DNA from: Streptomyces sp. MBT65
GTDB lineage: Bacteria; Actinomycetota; Actinomycetes; Streptomycetales; Streptomycetaceae
Length of the DNA stretch: 64,000 nucleotides
Direction of reading: 5' to 3'
Assembly: GCF_016612545.1 (NCBI RefSeq)
Contig: NZ_JAENRY010000039.1
Location: 1 to 64,000 of the forward strand
Below the pieces are notes generated by a model. That model was not told the DNA's origin, searched no databases, and saw only the letters and a list, made by a program, of their open reading frames with translations. This document shows positions 17,317 through 29,848 of the stretch, in pieces. The stretch's first letter is position 1, and each line of letters opens with the position of its first letter. Position numbers and translations under genes: made by a program.

Positions 17317-18651
17317 ATGAGCAGCACAGTCACGCGCATCCGCCTCGGCGCCGTCGCCGTGGCCGCCAGTGTCGCCGTACTCGCCGGATGCTCGTCATCC
17401 GAGCCGTCGGCCAAGACATCCGCGGCCTCCTGCGCGCCCGCGAAGGGCAAGGTCACCCTCCAGTACTGGAACACGGTTCCGGGCATGGACAAGGTTGTCG
17501 CCCTGTGGAACAAGAAGAACCCGAACATCCAGGTCGAGACGAAGAACATCTCCAACGACCAGTACGGCACCCTCGGCAACGCCCTCAAGGCGGGCAAAGC
17601 GCCGGACCTGGCCCAGGTCGGCTACGACGAGTTGCCCAACCTGCGCACCCAGAGCGCGTTCGTGGACGCCTCGTCCTGCTCCGCGGCGACCGCCGCCAAG
17701 TCGAAGTTCGTGCCGTGGACCTGGTCGCAGACCAGCTTCGGCAACACCGGCGTGTTCGCCCTGCCGCAGGACACCGGGCCGATGGCCCTCTACGTACGCA
17801 GTGACATCTTCAAGAAGTACGACGTCGCGATCCCGACGACCTGGGACGAGTACGCGGCCGCCGCGCAGAAGCTGCACAAGGCGGACTCGAAGCTCGACAT
17901 CACCTTCTTCGACCCGAACAACGCCGAGTGGTTCAACGGGCTGCTCTGGCAGAACGACTCCCAGATGTACAGCTACTCCGGCGACAAGTGGCAGGTCACC
18001 GTCGCGTCGGACAAGAGCAAGCAGGTCGCCGACTACTGGCAGAAGCTGATCTCCGGCAAGCTCGTGCGCACCGATCTCGCCCACGGTTCGACGCAGATGT
18101 ACGCCGCCTACCAGCAGAACCAGATCGCCAGCTACATCGGTGCCGCCTGGGGCTACAGCATGTTCCGCGACAACCTGCCCAAGCAGGCCGGGAAGTGGAC
18201 CATCGTCCCGATGCCGACGTGGGGTTCGGACGGCGCCTCCGGTGACTGGGGCGGCTCGACCGTCGGGTTCATGAAGGGCAGCAAGCACCTCTACGAGTCG
18301 GTCAAGTTCAACACCTGGCTCAACACCGACCCGGAGGCCCTCGCGCTGGAGAACCAACTGGGCGGCCTCTACCCGGCGGCGACCGCGGGGCTCCAACTGC
18401 CCGCGCTGTCCAAGGGAGTTCCGTACTACAACAACGAGAAGATCTTCGACGTCTTCGCCGACTCGTCCAAGAAGATCAACACCAGCTTCGCCTGGGGACC
18501 CACGCAGAAGACGGTGAACCTCGCGCTGCAGGACGCGATGGCCAAGGCGGCGGCCGGCAGCGGCACGCTCGGCGACGCGCTGTCGGCGGCGCAGGCGGCC
18601 GCGTTGAAGTCGATGAAGGATCAGGCGATCCCGGCAGCGGCGGGCAAGTGA
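17317..18651 (+). CDS. ABC transporter sugar-binding lipoprotein
   Basis: A 444-residue extracellular solute-binding protein (family 1). The signal peptide ends in a lipobox, VAVLAGCSSSE, so the protein should be tethered to the outer face of the membrane. The body has the family's early strand (VTLQYWNTVPGMDKVVALWNK) and a glycan-contacting aromatic region (GLLWQNDSQMYSYSGDKW). The ATG at 17317 is preferred over an in-frame ATG at 17299 because it begins at the signal peptide. It is the first gene of an operon with two permeases, GH38 and GH2, below the double operator. Ligand is probably an oligosaccharide. Confidence 0.92.
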   Translation: MSSTVTRIRLGAVAVAASVAVLAGCSSSEPSAKTSAASCAPAKGKVTLQYWNTVPGMDKVVALWNKKNPNIQVETKNISNDQYGTLGNALKAGKAPDLAQVGYDELPNLRTQSAFVDASSCSAATAAKSKFVPWTWSQTSFGNTGVFALPQDTGPMALYVRSDIFKKYDVAIPTTWDEYAAAAQKLHKADSKLDITFFDPNNAEWFNGLLWQNDSQMYSYSGDKWQVTVASDKSKQVADYWQKLISGKLVRTDLAHGSTQMYAAYQQNQIASYIGAAWGYSMFRDNLPKQAGKWTIVPMPTWGSDGASGDWGGSTVGFMKGSKHLYESVKFNTWLNTDPEALALENQLGGLYPAATAGLQLPALSKGVPYYNNEKIFDVFADSSKKINTSFAWGPTQKTVNLALQDAMAKAAAGSGTLGDALSAAQAAALKSMKDQAIPAAAGK

Positions 18652-18658
18652 CCGCACG

Positions 18659-19606
18659 ATGACCGACATCGCACCCCGCGCGACGCGCGTGGTGGCCAAG
18701 CCCGGGGGCCGTCGCCGTCTCAACGGCGGCGGCCCCCGGGCGGGCACCATCTTCGCGTTCGTGATCCCCTTCTTCCTTCCGTTCGTGCTGTTCTACCTGG
18801 TGCCGGTGGGCTACGCGCTGTGGCAGAGCGTCCGCGTCGTGCGCCGCACCGGCGGTCAGTACGGCACCTCGTACACGACCTTCGGCGGCTTCGAGCAGTA
18901 CGGGAAGGTCTTCCAGAACGACGAGTTCTGGTCCAGCATCGGGCGCATCGGCCTGTTCGGCATCGTGCAGGTGCCGGTGATGCTCTTCGTGGCGCTGGTC
19001 ATCGCGCTGCTCCTCGACACTCCCCTGCTGCGGCTCAAGTCCGTGTTCCGCATCGCCGCGTTCATGCCGTACGCGGTGCCCGGTGTCATCGCCGCGATCA
19101 TGTGGTCGTACCTCTACTCGCCCCAACTCAGCCCCGTCGTCGACCTGTTGAACGACATCGGGCTCAAGCCCGACTTCCTCGGGCCGGGCGCGGTGCTGTG
19201 GTCGGCGGCGAACATCTCCACGTGGCTGTGGACCGGCTACAACATGCTGATCATGTTCTCGGCGCTCCAGTCGATCCCGCAGGAGCTGTACGAGGCCGCC
19301 AAGCTCGACGGCGCGAGCAACTGGGCCATCGCCTGGCGGATCAAGGTCCCGATCATCGCCCCGTCGATCGTCCTCACCACGGTGTTCTCGATCATCGGCA
19401 CGCTCCAGCTCTACGCCGAGCCGGCCGTGCTGCGGCAGATCTCCTCGAACATCTCCAGCACGTTCACGCCGAACATGCTCGCCTACGCGGTGGCCTCCGG
19501 GAACAACTACCAGCAGGCCGCGGCGATCTCCGTGGTCATCGCCGTCATCACCTTCGTCCTGAGCTTCGGGTTCATGCGACTGACGTCGAAGAGGGCCGGC
19601 CTGTGA
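18659..19606 (+). CDS. ABC sugar transporter permease (MalF-like)
   Basis: A 315-residue membrane permease of the binding-protein-dependent sugar ABC class, with about six membrane segments (FAFVIPFFLPFVLFYLVPV first). The EAA loop that docks the ATPase is near the C-terminus (ELYEAAKLDGASNWAIAWRI). It starts seven bases after the binding-protein stop and overlaps the next permease by four bases, so translation is coupled. No ATPase gene occurs in the operon; in Streptomyces a shared ATPase (MsiK) commonly serves such transporters. Confidence 0.93.
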   Translation: MTDIAPRATRVVAKPGGRRRLNGGGPRAGTIFAFVIPFFLPFVLFYLVPVGYALWQSVRVVRRTGGQYGTSYTTFGGFEQYGKVFQNDEFWSSIGRIGLFGIVQVPVMLFVALVIALLLDTPLLRLKSVFRIAAFMPYAVPGVIAAIMWSYLYSPQLSPVVDLLNDIGLKPDFLGPGAVLWSAANISTWLWTGYNMLIMFSALQSIPQELYEAAKLDGASNWAIAWRIKVPIIAPSIVLTTVFSIIGTLQLYAEPAVLRQISSNISSTFTPNMLAYAVASGNNYQQAAAISVVIAVITFVLSFGFMRLTSKRAGL

Positions 19607-20490
19607 ACAAGCGATCCGTGAGCGACCGAGCCATGAACAACCGTTCCGTGAACCGTGAGAGCCAGGTCAGCCGCACCGCCGCCATGGCCCTGATGCTGCT
19701 CCTGGCGATCTACTTCCTGCTGCCGATCTACTTCCTGATCGTCGCCTCCACCAAGCCGCAGGGCGACCTCGCCGCCACCAACGGCCTGGCGTTCTCGCAC
19801 TTCAACCTGTTCGAGAACCTGCGGGTCCTGTTCACCCGCAGCGACGGCATCTTCGGCCGCTGGGCCCTCAACACCGTGATCTACGCGGTACTCGGTGCGG
19901 CGGTCGGAACACTGATCTCCGCGCTGTGCGGCTACGCGCTCGCCAAGTTCCGGTTCCGTGGGCGGGAGTTCCTGTTCTCCGTCATCCTCGGCGGTGTCCT
20001 GGTCCCCACCACCGCTCTGGCGCTCCCGCTGTTCCTGCTGTTCTCGGCGACGGGCATCGTCAACACGTACTTCGCGGTGTTCCTGCCCAGCATCGTCAGC
20101 CCCTTCGGTGTCTATCTCGCGCGCATCTTCGCCAACGCGGCTGTTCCGCAGGAGCTGTTGGAGTCGGCGCGGCTGGACGGCGCCGGTGAGTTCCGCACGT
20201 TCTTCTCGGTGGCGTTCAAGCTGATGACGCCGTCGCTGGTGACGATCTTCCTGTTCCAGTTCGTGGCCATCTGGAACAACTTCTTCCTGCCGATGGTGAT
20301 GCTGCAGAAGGAGTCCCTCTTCCCGATCACGCTCGGCCTCTACGAGTGGAACGGCCAGACCGCCCGCGCCCCGCTCCTTCAAGAGTCCGTCATCACCGGC
20401 TCATTGGTGTCGATCGTGCCCGTGATCATCCTGTTCATCCTGCTCCAGCGGTTCTGGCGCACCGGACTCGCCGCCGGTTCCCTCAAGTGA
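19603..20490 (+). CDS. ABC sugar transporter permease (MalG-like)
   Basis: A 295-residue partner permease with about six membrane segments and a clear EAA loop (ELLESARLDGAGEFRTFFSV). The GTG at 19603 overlaps the stop of the first permease in a GTGA. The N-terminal leader is odd: NKRSVSDRAMNNRSVNRES is a near-repeat with several further start codons (GTG 19618, ATG 19633, GTG 19648) before the first membrane helix (AAMALMLLLAIYFLLPIYFL), so the true start within this leader is uncertain. It pairs with the MalF-like permease to form the translocation pore. Confidence 0.92.
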   Translation: MNKRSVSDRAMNNRSVNRESQVSRTAAMALMLLLAIYFLLPIYFLIVASTKPQGDLAATNGLAFSHFNLFENLRVLFTRSDGIFGRWALNTVIYAVLGAAVGTLISALCGYALAKFRFRGREFLFSVILGGVLVPTTALALPLFLLFSATGIVNTYFAVFLPSIVSPFGVYLARIFANAAVPQELLESARLDGAGEFRTFFSVAFKLMTPSLVTIFLFQFVAIWNNFFLPMVMLQKESLFPITLGLYEWNGQTARAPLLQESVITGSLVSIVPVIILFILLQRFWRTGLAAGSLK

Positions 20491-20519
20491 CCGTCCCCGC
20501 ACAGAAGGTGTCTCCCGCC

Positions 20520-23258
20520 ATGACCGACTCCGCTGTCTTCGTGCCCCATTTCCACTGGGACCGGGAGTGGTACGAGCCTTTCCAGGTGTTCCGGCACCGG
20601 CTCGTCGCCGCCCTCGACACCGTGCTGGAGACGGCGGAGACGGACCCGGACTTCCGGTTCACCGTCGACGGCCAAATGGCCGCGATCGAGGACTACTTGG
20701 AGATGCGGCCGGAGAACCGCGACCGGGTCGCGGCCCTGGTCGCCGAGGGCCGGCTCGCGGTCGGGCCCTGGCTGATCCTGCTCGACGAGTTCCTCTGCTC
20801 CGGCGAGACCATCGTCCGTAATCTGCGCATGGGTTGGGCGGCCGCGGCCGAGCTGGGCGGCGCGATGCCGATCGGCTATCTGCCCGACATGTTCGGCCAC
20901 ATCGCGCAGATGCCGCAGATCCTGGCCCGCGCCGGCATCGAGCACGCGGCGCTGTGGCGCGGGGTGCCCGGCTCCGTCGCGGGCCACGCCTTCGACTGGC
21001 GGGCGCCGGACGGCTCCCAGGTGCGCACCGAGTTCCTCTTCGACGGCTACGACAACGGCCTCGACGTCCTCCTGATCCCCGAGCAGATCGGCCGCGCTCT
21101 GGGCGACTACGCGGAGATGACGGCCGAACGGTGGGGCGGCGACCCGGTGTTGGCGATGGCCGGCACCGACCACAACGCGCCCGATCCCCACCTCGCCTCC
21201 TGGCTGCGGCGGGCCTCCGGTGAGGGCCAGGCGATCACCGTCGCCACCCTCGACGAGTACCTCCGCAAGCACGTCCGTGACGAGGTGTCCGCCGTCGTCA
21301 CCGGTGAGCTGCGCAGTCATGTGCGCGGCAACATCCTCCCGGGCGTGCTCTCGGTTCGGCTCGGACTCAAGCAGCGGATGGCGCTCGCGGAGCGCACCAT
21401 CGACCACGCCGAGCGCATGAACGCACTGTGGTCCTGGCGCGACGACTCGCCGTTCCTGGACCTCGCCTGGCACAAGATCATCGAGTCGACGGCGCACGAC
21501 TCGGTGGTCGGCTCCGGCACCGACGAGACCTGCGACCAGGTCGCCGCACGGCTCGCCGAAGCCGCGCAGACGGCGCGTGCCGTACGGGACGCGGCGCTCA
21601 CCGGACCCGCCGCCCGGGTGCCGAGCGACGGCCATCTGGTCGCCAACCCGCTGCCGTTCGACCGCTCGGCGCTGGTCGAGGTGGACGTCGTGGCCCCGCC
21701 CGAGGGCAGCACGCTCGTCGCGACCGCCCCCGACGGGTCCACGGCCCCCGTGCAGTTGGTCTCCCAGGCGCCGACCGTCCTCAGCGACGAGCGCATGGAC
21801 GCCTCGCGGCTCGAACGCGTCCTGCGCCGCATCCACCGCCGCGAACTCTTCGGCCGCCAGATCGACCACTACGAACTCACCCCCGGAGCCCTCGTCTTCC
21901 ACCTCGCCGAGGTGCCGACCAGCGGCCCCTTCGACCTGCTGATCCTGCGCCGCGAGGTCGCCGCGGCGGCGGCCGATCACCCGGGTGAGTGGCGGGTGTC
22001 GACGCTGGAGGAGGCCCGGGCCACCGCACTCGTGCCCGTGCGCGTCCCCGCCTCCGGGCTGGCGTCCTTCCGGGTCGGGCCGAGCGACCGCGCCGACGGC
22101 GCCGTACCGTCGCACGCTCCGGCTACGGCGACGGACCGCACCCTCTCCAACGGGCTGGTCGAGGTCACGGTCGCCGCCGACGGCACCCTGGACGTCACCG
22201 GCTCCGACGGCACCGTGCTGTACGGAGTCGGGCGGCTCGTCGACGGCGGGGACCGGGGCGACAGCTACAACTACGCTCCTCCGGCTCACGACCTCCTCGT
22301 GTCGGAGCCGACGGAGGTCACCGTCGAGCCGGTCGAGAACGGTCCGTTGCGGGCGCGGCTGCGGGTCACCCGGGTCTACGCGTGGCCGGCCGCGCTCTCC
22401 GCCGACCGGGATGTGCGCGGCGAGCGGACCGTGCCGACGCTGGTGGAGACGCTCGTGGAGGTGCGCGCGGGCGAGCCGTTCGTGCGGGTGTCCACGTCCT
22501 TCCTCAACCAGTCCGCCGACCACCGGCTGCGCTTCCACGTACCGCTGCCCGAGCCGGTCACGAGCTCCGCGTCCGCCGGTCAATTCGCGGTCACCGAGCG
22601 CGGGTTGACCGCCGAGGGCGGCTGGGGCGAGTTTCCGCTGCCGACCTTCCCGGCCGACGCGTTCGTGTCGGCCGGTGCCGCCACCGTCCTGCTCGACCAC
22701 TCAAGCGAGTACGAACTGGTCGGCGACGGCTCCGAACTCGCGATCACGCTGCTGCGCGCGATCGGCTCGATCAGTGTCAACATCCACCCCCTGCGCGACG
22801 AACCGGCGGCGAGCGAGATCCCCGTGCCCGGTGCGCAGGACCTCGGGATGCGGATCGAGAACCGGTTCGCCGTCGTCCCCTCGGCGAGCGCGACCGGCTG
22901 GCGCGGCGCGCACGCGGTCGCGCTCGCGGAGGAGTTCCGCGGCGACGTCCTGGTCGCCCGGGGAACCGCGCCCGCCGGGGCTCAACTGCCGCCCGACACG
23001 GCCGGGTTGCGGGTCGACGGGAAGGACGTCCTCGTCTCGGCCGTCCGCCGTGTCACCGACGACGAGCACGGATCCGGCACCGAGGTGCGGCTGACCGCGA
23101 TGAGCGACGACGCGTCGACGACGGTCCGGGTGACGGGGCCGTTCACCGAGGCCGCCACCGTCGATCTGCTGGGCCGGACGATCTCCAGCTCCCGGGCCGA
23201 GGGCCAGCTCGAACTCGCCCTCGGTCCATGGGAGATCCACAGCCTCGTGCTCCGGTAG
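20520..23258 (+). CDS. GH38 alpha-mannosidase
   Basis: A 912-residue intracellular glycoside hydrolase of family 38, about the size of bacterial MngB-like enzymes. The zinc-binding motif opens the protein (FVPHFHWDREWYEPF, His10/Asp14 region) and the nucleophile aspartate lies near residue 123 in GYLPDMFGHIAQMP. A further family segment is HKIIESTAHDSVVGSGTDE. The rest is the beta-sandwich domains of the family. There is no signal peptide, so it would act on glycans brought in by the preceding transporter. It follows the permease by 29 bases and precedes a GH2 beta-galactosidase by six. It should remove alpha-linked mannose; linkage specificity is not readable. Confidence 0.92.
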   Translation: MTDSAVFVPHFHWDREWYEPFQVFRHRLVAALDTVLETAETDPDFRFTVDGQMAAIEDYLEMRPENRDRVAALVAEGRLAVGPWLILLDEFLCSGETIVRNLRMGWAAAAELGGAMPIGYLPDMFGHIAQMPQILARAGIEHAALWRGVPGSVAGHAFDWRAPDGSQVRTEFLFDGYDNGLDVLLIPEQIGRALGDYAEMTAERWGGDPVLAMAGTDHNAPDPHLASWLRRASGEGQAITVATLDEYLRKHVRDEVSAVVTGELRSHVRGNILPGVLSVRLGLKQRMALAERTIDHAERMNALWSWRDDSPFLDLAWHKIIESTAHDSVVGSGTDETCDQVAARLAEAAQTARAVRDAALTGPAARVPSDGHLVANPLPFDRSALVEVDVVAPPEGSTLVATAPDGSTAPVQLVSQAPTVLSDERMDASRLERVLRRIHRRELFGRQIDHYELTPGALVFHLAEVPTSGPFDLLILRREVAAAAADHPGEWRVSTLEEARATALVPVRVPASGLASFRVGPSDRADGAVPSHAPATATDRTLSNGLVEVTVAADGTLDVTGSDGTVLYGVGRLVDGGDRGDSYNYAPPAHDLLVSEPTEVTVEPVENGPLRARLRVTRVYAWPAALSADRDVRGERTVPTLVETLVEVRAGEPFVRVSTSFLNQSADHRLRFHVPLPEPVTSSASAGQFAVTERGLTAEGGWGEFPLPTFPADAFVSAGAATVLLDHSSEYELVGDGSELAITLLRAIGSISVNIHPLRDEPAASEIPVPGAQDLGMRIENRFAVVPSASATGWRGAHAVALAEEFRGDVLVARGTAPAGAQLPPDTAGLRVDGKDVLVSAVRRVTDDEHGSGTEVRLTAMSDDASTTVRVTGPFTEAATVDLLGRTISSSRAEGQLELALGPWEIHSLVLR

Positions 23259-26297
<3,039 letters not shown>

Positions 26298-26307
26298 GTC
26301 GGCACCT

Positions 26308-26347
26308 CTGAGGGTGCGGTCTCGCACGGCGGGGACCGCACCCTCAG
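26308..26347 (+). terminator. Strong hairpin terminator of the sugar operon
   Basis: A perfect 14-base stem (26308-26321 with 26334-26347, CTGAGGGTGCGGTC paired with its complement) around a 12-base loop begins ten bases after the GH2 stop. It has no U-tract, which is common in Streptomyces. Confidence 0.85.
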
Positions 26348-26418
26348 TATGGGAGGGGACGACTGCCGTCCCGGGGCGCCGCCCCTTACCGGGCGCCCCC
26401 TAGGGGAAGGAGCTCCCG

Positions 26419-28143
26419 ATGCCCACCCTGCTCTCGGTGAATGTCGGCATGCCGAAGGACGTCCCCTGGCAGGGCAAGACCGTCTACACAGGTGTATGGA
26501 AATACCCGGTGATCGGCCCGGCCATGGTCCGGCGGCTCAACATCGACGGCGACGGCCAGGGTGACACCGCGGGCCACGGCGGCGAGCAGCGGGCCGTGCT
26601 CGTCTACCAGATCCAGTCGTACCGGCACTGGCAGCGGCACTTCGGCCGGGACGACCTCGGCTACGGCCAGTTCGGCGAGAACCTCACCGTGGACGGCCTG
26701 CTCGACGACGAGGTGTGCATCGGCGACCGGTACCGCATCGGGGAGGCCGAGTTCGAGGTCACCCAGCCGCGTGTCACCTGCTATCGCGTCGGCATGCGCT
26801 TCGGCGCCCCCGAGCTGGCCGCGCTGCTGGTGAGCCATCACCGTCCCGGGTTCTACATGCGGGTCGTACGGGAGGGCCGGGTGCAGGCCGGCGACCGGAT
26901 CGTACGGACCAGGACCGGTCCGGGCGAACTGAGCGTGGCCGCCACCGACGCGCTGCTCTACCTCCCTGGTCGCGAACCCGCCCAGCTGCGCCTCGCCCTG
27001 GACATCCCCGCGCTGAGCCCCGGCTGGCAGGGCTCGTTCCGTGAGCTGCTCGCCGCGGCCGACGGTCCGCAGCCCGCGGCCCGCCCGGCCTGGGCCGGTT
27101 TCCGCACTCTGCGGGTGACGGACGTGATCCCCGAGACCACGACGGTCACCTCCATCCGGCTGACCGCCCCGGACGACTCCCCGCTCCCGGCCGCCCGCGC
27201 GGGCCAGTACCTGACCCTGCGCGTTCCCACGGCGACCGGACCCGCCCCCGTGCGCAGCTACTCGCTGTCCGCCGCACCCGACGCCGGCAGCTACCGGATC
27301 AGCGTCAAACACGAGCCCCACGGCACCGCGAGCGGCTATCTGACCACGCGGCTACGGCCCGGCGCCGTTCTCGAAGTCGCCGCGCCCCGTGGGGAGTTCG
27401 TGTACGCCGAGGGCAGCGGACCGGTGCTCCTCATCTCCGCCGGCATCGGTCTCACGCCGGTGCTGTCCATGTTGCACGCGCTCGCGGCGCAGGGCAGCAA
27501 GCGTGCGGTCTGGTGGATCCACGGCGCGCGCGGTCCCCGGGAACACCCCCTCGCGGCCGAGGCACACGAGCTGCTCGCCGCGCTGCCGGACGCGCAGGAA
27601 CACGTGTTCTATAGCGCGGCCACGCCCGAGGAACGGCAGCGCGCCCACGCCGCCCCGGGCCGCCTCACGAGGGAGCGCCTGCTCGCGCTGTCGGTCCCGG
27701 CCGACGCGACCGCGTACATCTGCGGCCCGGCCCCCTTCATGGCCGACATGCGGCAGGCCCTCACCGAGGCCGGCCTCGACCCGGCGCACATCCACACCGA
27801 GCTGTTCGGAACCCTGGACGCCATCAACCCCGGCCTCACCGACCGTCCCGCCCGGGCGCCTCACCGGCCACCGGGCCCGCCTGGAACGGGCCCGCTGGTG
27901 ACCTTCGCGCGCAGCGGTATCGCCGTACCGTTCGACGACGGCGACCGCAGTGTGCTCGAACTCGCCGACGCCTGCGACGTACCCACCCGCTGGAGCTGCC
28001 GCACGGGCGTCTGCCACACGTGCGTCACGCCCCTGTTGTCGGGCACGATCGCCTACTCCCCCGATCCGCTGGAGCCACCGGCCGAGGGCGAGATCCTGAT
28101 CTGCTGCGCCCGCCCGGACACGGACATCGTCCTGGACATGTGA
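26419..28143 (+). CDS. MOSC - ferredoxin reductase - 2Fe-2S ferredoxin fusion protein
   Basis: A 574-residue three-part protein. Residues 1-165 form a MOSC domain like YiiM (GDTAGHGGEQRAVLVY, FGENLTVDG, VTQPRVTCYRVG). Residues 230-460 form an FNR-type reductase with the flavin motif VRSYSLSAA, the nucleotide motif ISAGIGLTPVLSML and YICGPAPFM. Residues 490-574 form a plant-type 2Fe-2S ferredoxin with the cysteine pattern WSCRTGVCHTC and a distal ILICC. Such an enzyme could pass electrons from NAD(P)H through flavin and iron-sulfur centre to a molybdenum cofactor-linked or N-hydroxylated substrate reaction; that step is inference. The start has AAGGAGCT upstream. It lies after a terminator and so is a separate unit. 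Confidence 0.9.
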   Translation: MPTLLSVNVGMPKDVPWQGKTVYTGVWKYPVIGPAMVRRLNIDGDGQGDTAGHGGEQRAVLVYQIQSYRHWQRHFGRDDLGYGQFGENLTVDGLLDDEVCIGDRYRIGEAEFEVTQPRVTCYRVGMRFGAPELAALLVSHHRPGFYMRVVREGRVQAGDRIVRTRTGPGELSVAATDALLYLPGREPAQLRLALDIPALSPGWQGSFRELLAAADGPQPAARPAWAGFRTLRVTDVIPETTTVTSIRLTAPDDSPLPAARAGQYLTLRVPTATGPAPVRSYSLSAAPDAGSYRISVKHEPHGTASGYLTTRLRPGAVLEVAAPRGEFVYAEGSGPVLLISAGIGLTPVLSMLHALAAQGSKRAVWWIHGARGPREHPLAAEAHELLAALPDAQEHVFYSAATPEERQRAHAAPGRLTRERLLALSVPADATAYICGPAPFMADMRQALTEAGLDPAHIHTELFGTLDAINPGLTDRPARAPHRPPGPPGTGPLVTFARSGIAVPFDDGDRSVLELADACDVPTRWSCRTGVCHTCVTPLLSGTIAYSPDPLEPPAEGEILICCARPDTDIVLDM

Positions 28144-28172
28144 GTCCGACGCGTCGCCCGCGCCTCGCCCGA

Positions 28173-29162
28173 CTAGGTCAACTGCCCTGCCCCCGCCGCC
28201 CATTCGTGCGTCGGCAGCTCAAGGAGCCGCTCGATCCGGGCGCTGTCCGGCAGCGGGCCGTGATCGGCGGTCACCTTGAGTGCCGAAGTCGCCGTGATGT
28301 GCCCCAGCCGCAGCGCCCGCTCCATGCCCTCGCCCCGCAGCAGCCCGGCCAGGACTCCGGCGGCGAACGCGTCGCCCGCGCCCACGGGTTCCACCACGTC
28401 CGTGTCCAGCGCGGGCACGATCCGAATGCCCTCGTCGCCGAAGGCGATGGCCGAACGGCCGCCGTCCTTGACGACGAGGAGCCGCGGACGTGGCAACAGC
28501 CCCCGTACGTCCGCCGGCTCGAGGTCAGCGCCCCAGAGATCCCGCGCCTCGTCGAGGCCCACGAAGGTGATGTCGGCCCGGTCGGCGAGATCGCGCAGCA
28601 CGGTGGCGGCCCTGCCGGGCGGCCACAGCGCGGGGCGGTGGTTGACGTCGAAGCTGATGGCGTACGGCCGTTCACCGGCCGGCACGGCGAGTGCCTCGGC
28701 GACCAGGCTCAGGCAGGACGGGGACAACGCCGGTGTCACACCGGTGAGATGGAGGACGGAGGCCGATCCCAGCCTGTCGTCGTCGAGTACGTCGGGGCCC
28801 ATCGCGGAAGCCGCCGAGTTGCCGCGGTAGTAGTGGACGCGGGTCCGCGAACCGTCCGGCTCCTTCACCAGCAGACCCGTCGGCCGCTCCGGATCGCGGC
28901 GCACCCCGCTGACATCGACACCGGCCGCGCCCACCTCCGCGAGCACACGCCGCCCGAGCGGGTCGTCGCCCACGGCCGAGAGCCAGGAGACGGGGACCCC
29001 CAGATCCGCCAGATACATGGCCACGTTCGACTCGGCCCCGGCCACCGACACCCGCAGATCGTCGGCGCTCTCCAGCGACGAGGACGGAGCGGGCGCCAGC
29101 GCCGCCATGGTCTCCCCGATGCACACGACCGGGCCTTCGGGCGGCTGCCAGCCGTTGCTCAT
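28173..29162 (-). CDS. PfkB family sugar kinase (2-keto-3-deoxy-gluconate/galactonate kinase)
   Basis: A 329-residue ribokinase-fold kinase. The N-terminal PfkB signature (VSVAGAESNVAMYLADLG) and the C-terminal ATP/catalytic signature (EPVGAGDAFAAGVLAGLL, catalytic Asp in GAGD) are both present. It is the last gene of a minus-strand operon with dgoD, a KDPG-type aldolase and a mutarotase-like gene, and overlaps the aldolase by four bases. That context points to phosphorylation of 2-keto-3-deoxy-galactonate or -gluconate. The E. coli DgoK belongs to another kinase fold, so this is a functional analogue rather than an orthologue. Confidence 0.88.
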   Translation of the reverse strand: MSNGWQPPEGPVVCIGETMAALAPAPSSSLESADDLRVSVAGAESNVAMYLADLGVPVSWLSAVGDDPLGRRVLAEVGAAGVDVSGVRRDPERPTGLLVKEPDGSRTRVHYYRGNSAASAMGPDVLDDDRLGSASVLHLTGVTPALSPSCLSLVAEALAVPAGERPYAISFDVNHRPALWPPGRAATVLRDLADRADITFVGLDEARDLWGADLEPADVRGLLPRPRLLVVKDGGRSAIAFGDEGIRIVPALDTDVVEPVGAGDAFAAGVLAGLLRGEGMERALRLGHITATSALKVTADHGPLPDSARIERLLELPTHEWAAGAGQLT

Positions 29163-29818
29163 GACGCCTCCCCGTCGGACGCCGTGTTCCGTACGCCGGT
29201 TCGTACGACGGCGAGGAAGGCGCGGGCCCGGTCGCGCAGCGCGGTCAGGTCGCCGCCGTCGGCCGCGTCGCCGACCAGCGGTGAGCCGACGCCGACGGCG
29301 GTCGCTCCGGCGTCCAGGTACGCCCGGGCGGCCACCGCGTCGACACCGCCCACCGGCACGAACACCTCGTGCGGGAACGGGCCGCGCAGCGCCTTCAGAT
29401 ACGCGGGTCCGCCCGCTTCGGCGGCCGGGAAGATCTTCAGCGCGGCGGCACCGAAGGAGCGTGCGGCGAGGATCTCGGTCGGGGTCAACACCCCGGCCAG
29501 CACCGGCAGTTCGAGCCGGTTGGCCTCACGGATGCCGTCGCCCAGTGCGGGGGTGACGGCGAAGTCGGCACCGGCCCGCCGGGCGGCGCGGGCGTCCTCG
29601 ACGGTGAGGACGGTACCGGCGCCGAGCGGCCGGTCGGGGCCGAGTTCCTTGCGGGCGCGCTCGATGACGGAGAGGGCGTCAGCGCCGGTCAGGGACACCT
29701 CGATGAGTTCGACGCCCTCTTCGGCGAGGGTGAGGACGGTGCGCACGGAGGCTTCGGGATCGGTGCCGCGGACGACGGCGACAAGGCGGTGGGCGGCCAG
29801 GGCCGCTCGGAGATCCAT
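29159..29818 (-). CDS. KDPG/KDPGal aldolase (Eda/DgoA family)
   Basis: A 219-residue class I aldolase that would split 2-keto-3-deoxy-6-phospho-gluconate or -galactonate into pyruvate and glyceraldehyde-3-phosphate. Family landmarks are the general-base region IEVSLTG, the GAGTVLT strand, the Schiff-base lysine segment AALKIFPAAEAGG and the phosphate-binding PVGGVD. Length is normal. It follows the mutarotase-like gene by 30 bases and is overlapped by the kinase gene, which should supply its phosphorylated substrate. Sequence alone does not separate the two epimeric substrates; the dgoD neighbour favours the galactonate one. Confidence 0.9.
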   Translation of the reverse strand: MDLRAALAAHRLVAVVRGTDPEASVRTVLTLAEEGVELIEVSLTGADALSVIERARKELGPDRPLGAGTVLTVEDARAARRAGADFAVTPALGDGIREANRLELPVLAGVLTPTEILAARSFGAAALKIFPAAEAGGPAYLKALRGPFPHEVFVPVGGVDAVAARAYLDAGATAVGVGSPLVGDAADGGDLTALRDRARAFLAVVRTGVRNTASDGEAS

Positions 29819-29848
29819 GTGACGAATTCCCTTCCTGTACAGGTCGGT

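Noticed and set aside
20379-22700. A 773-codon open frame on the minus strand
   Set aside because: It is antisense to the GH38 gene with all catalytic motifs on the plus strand.
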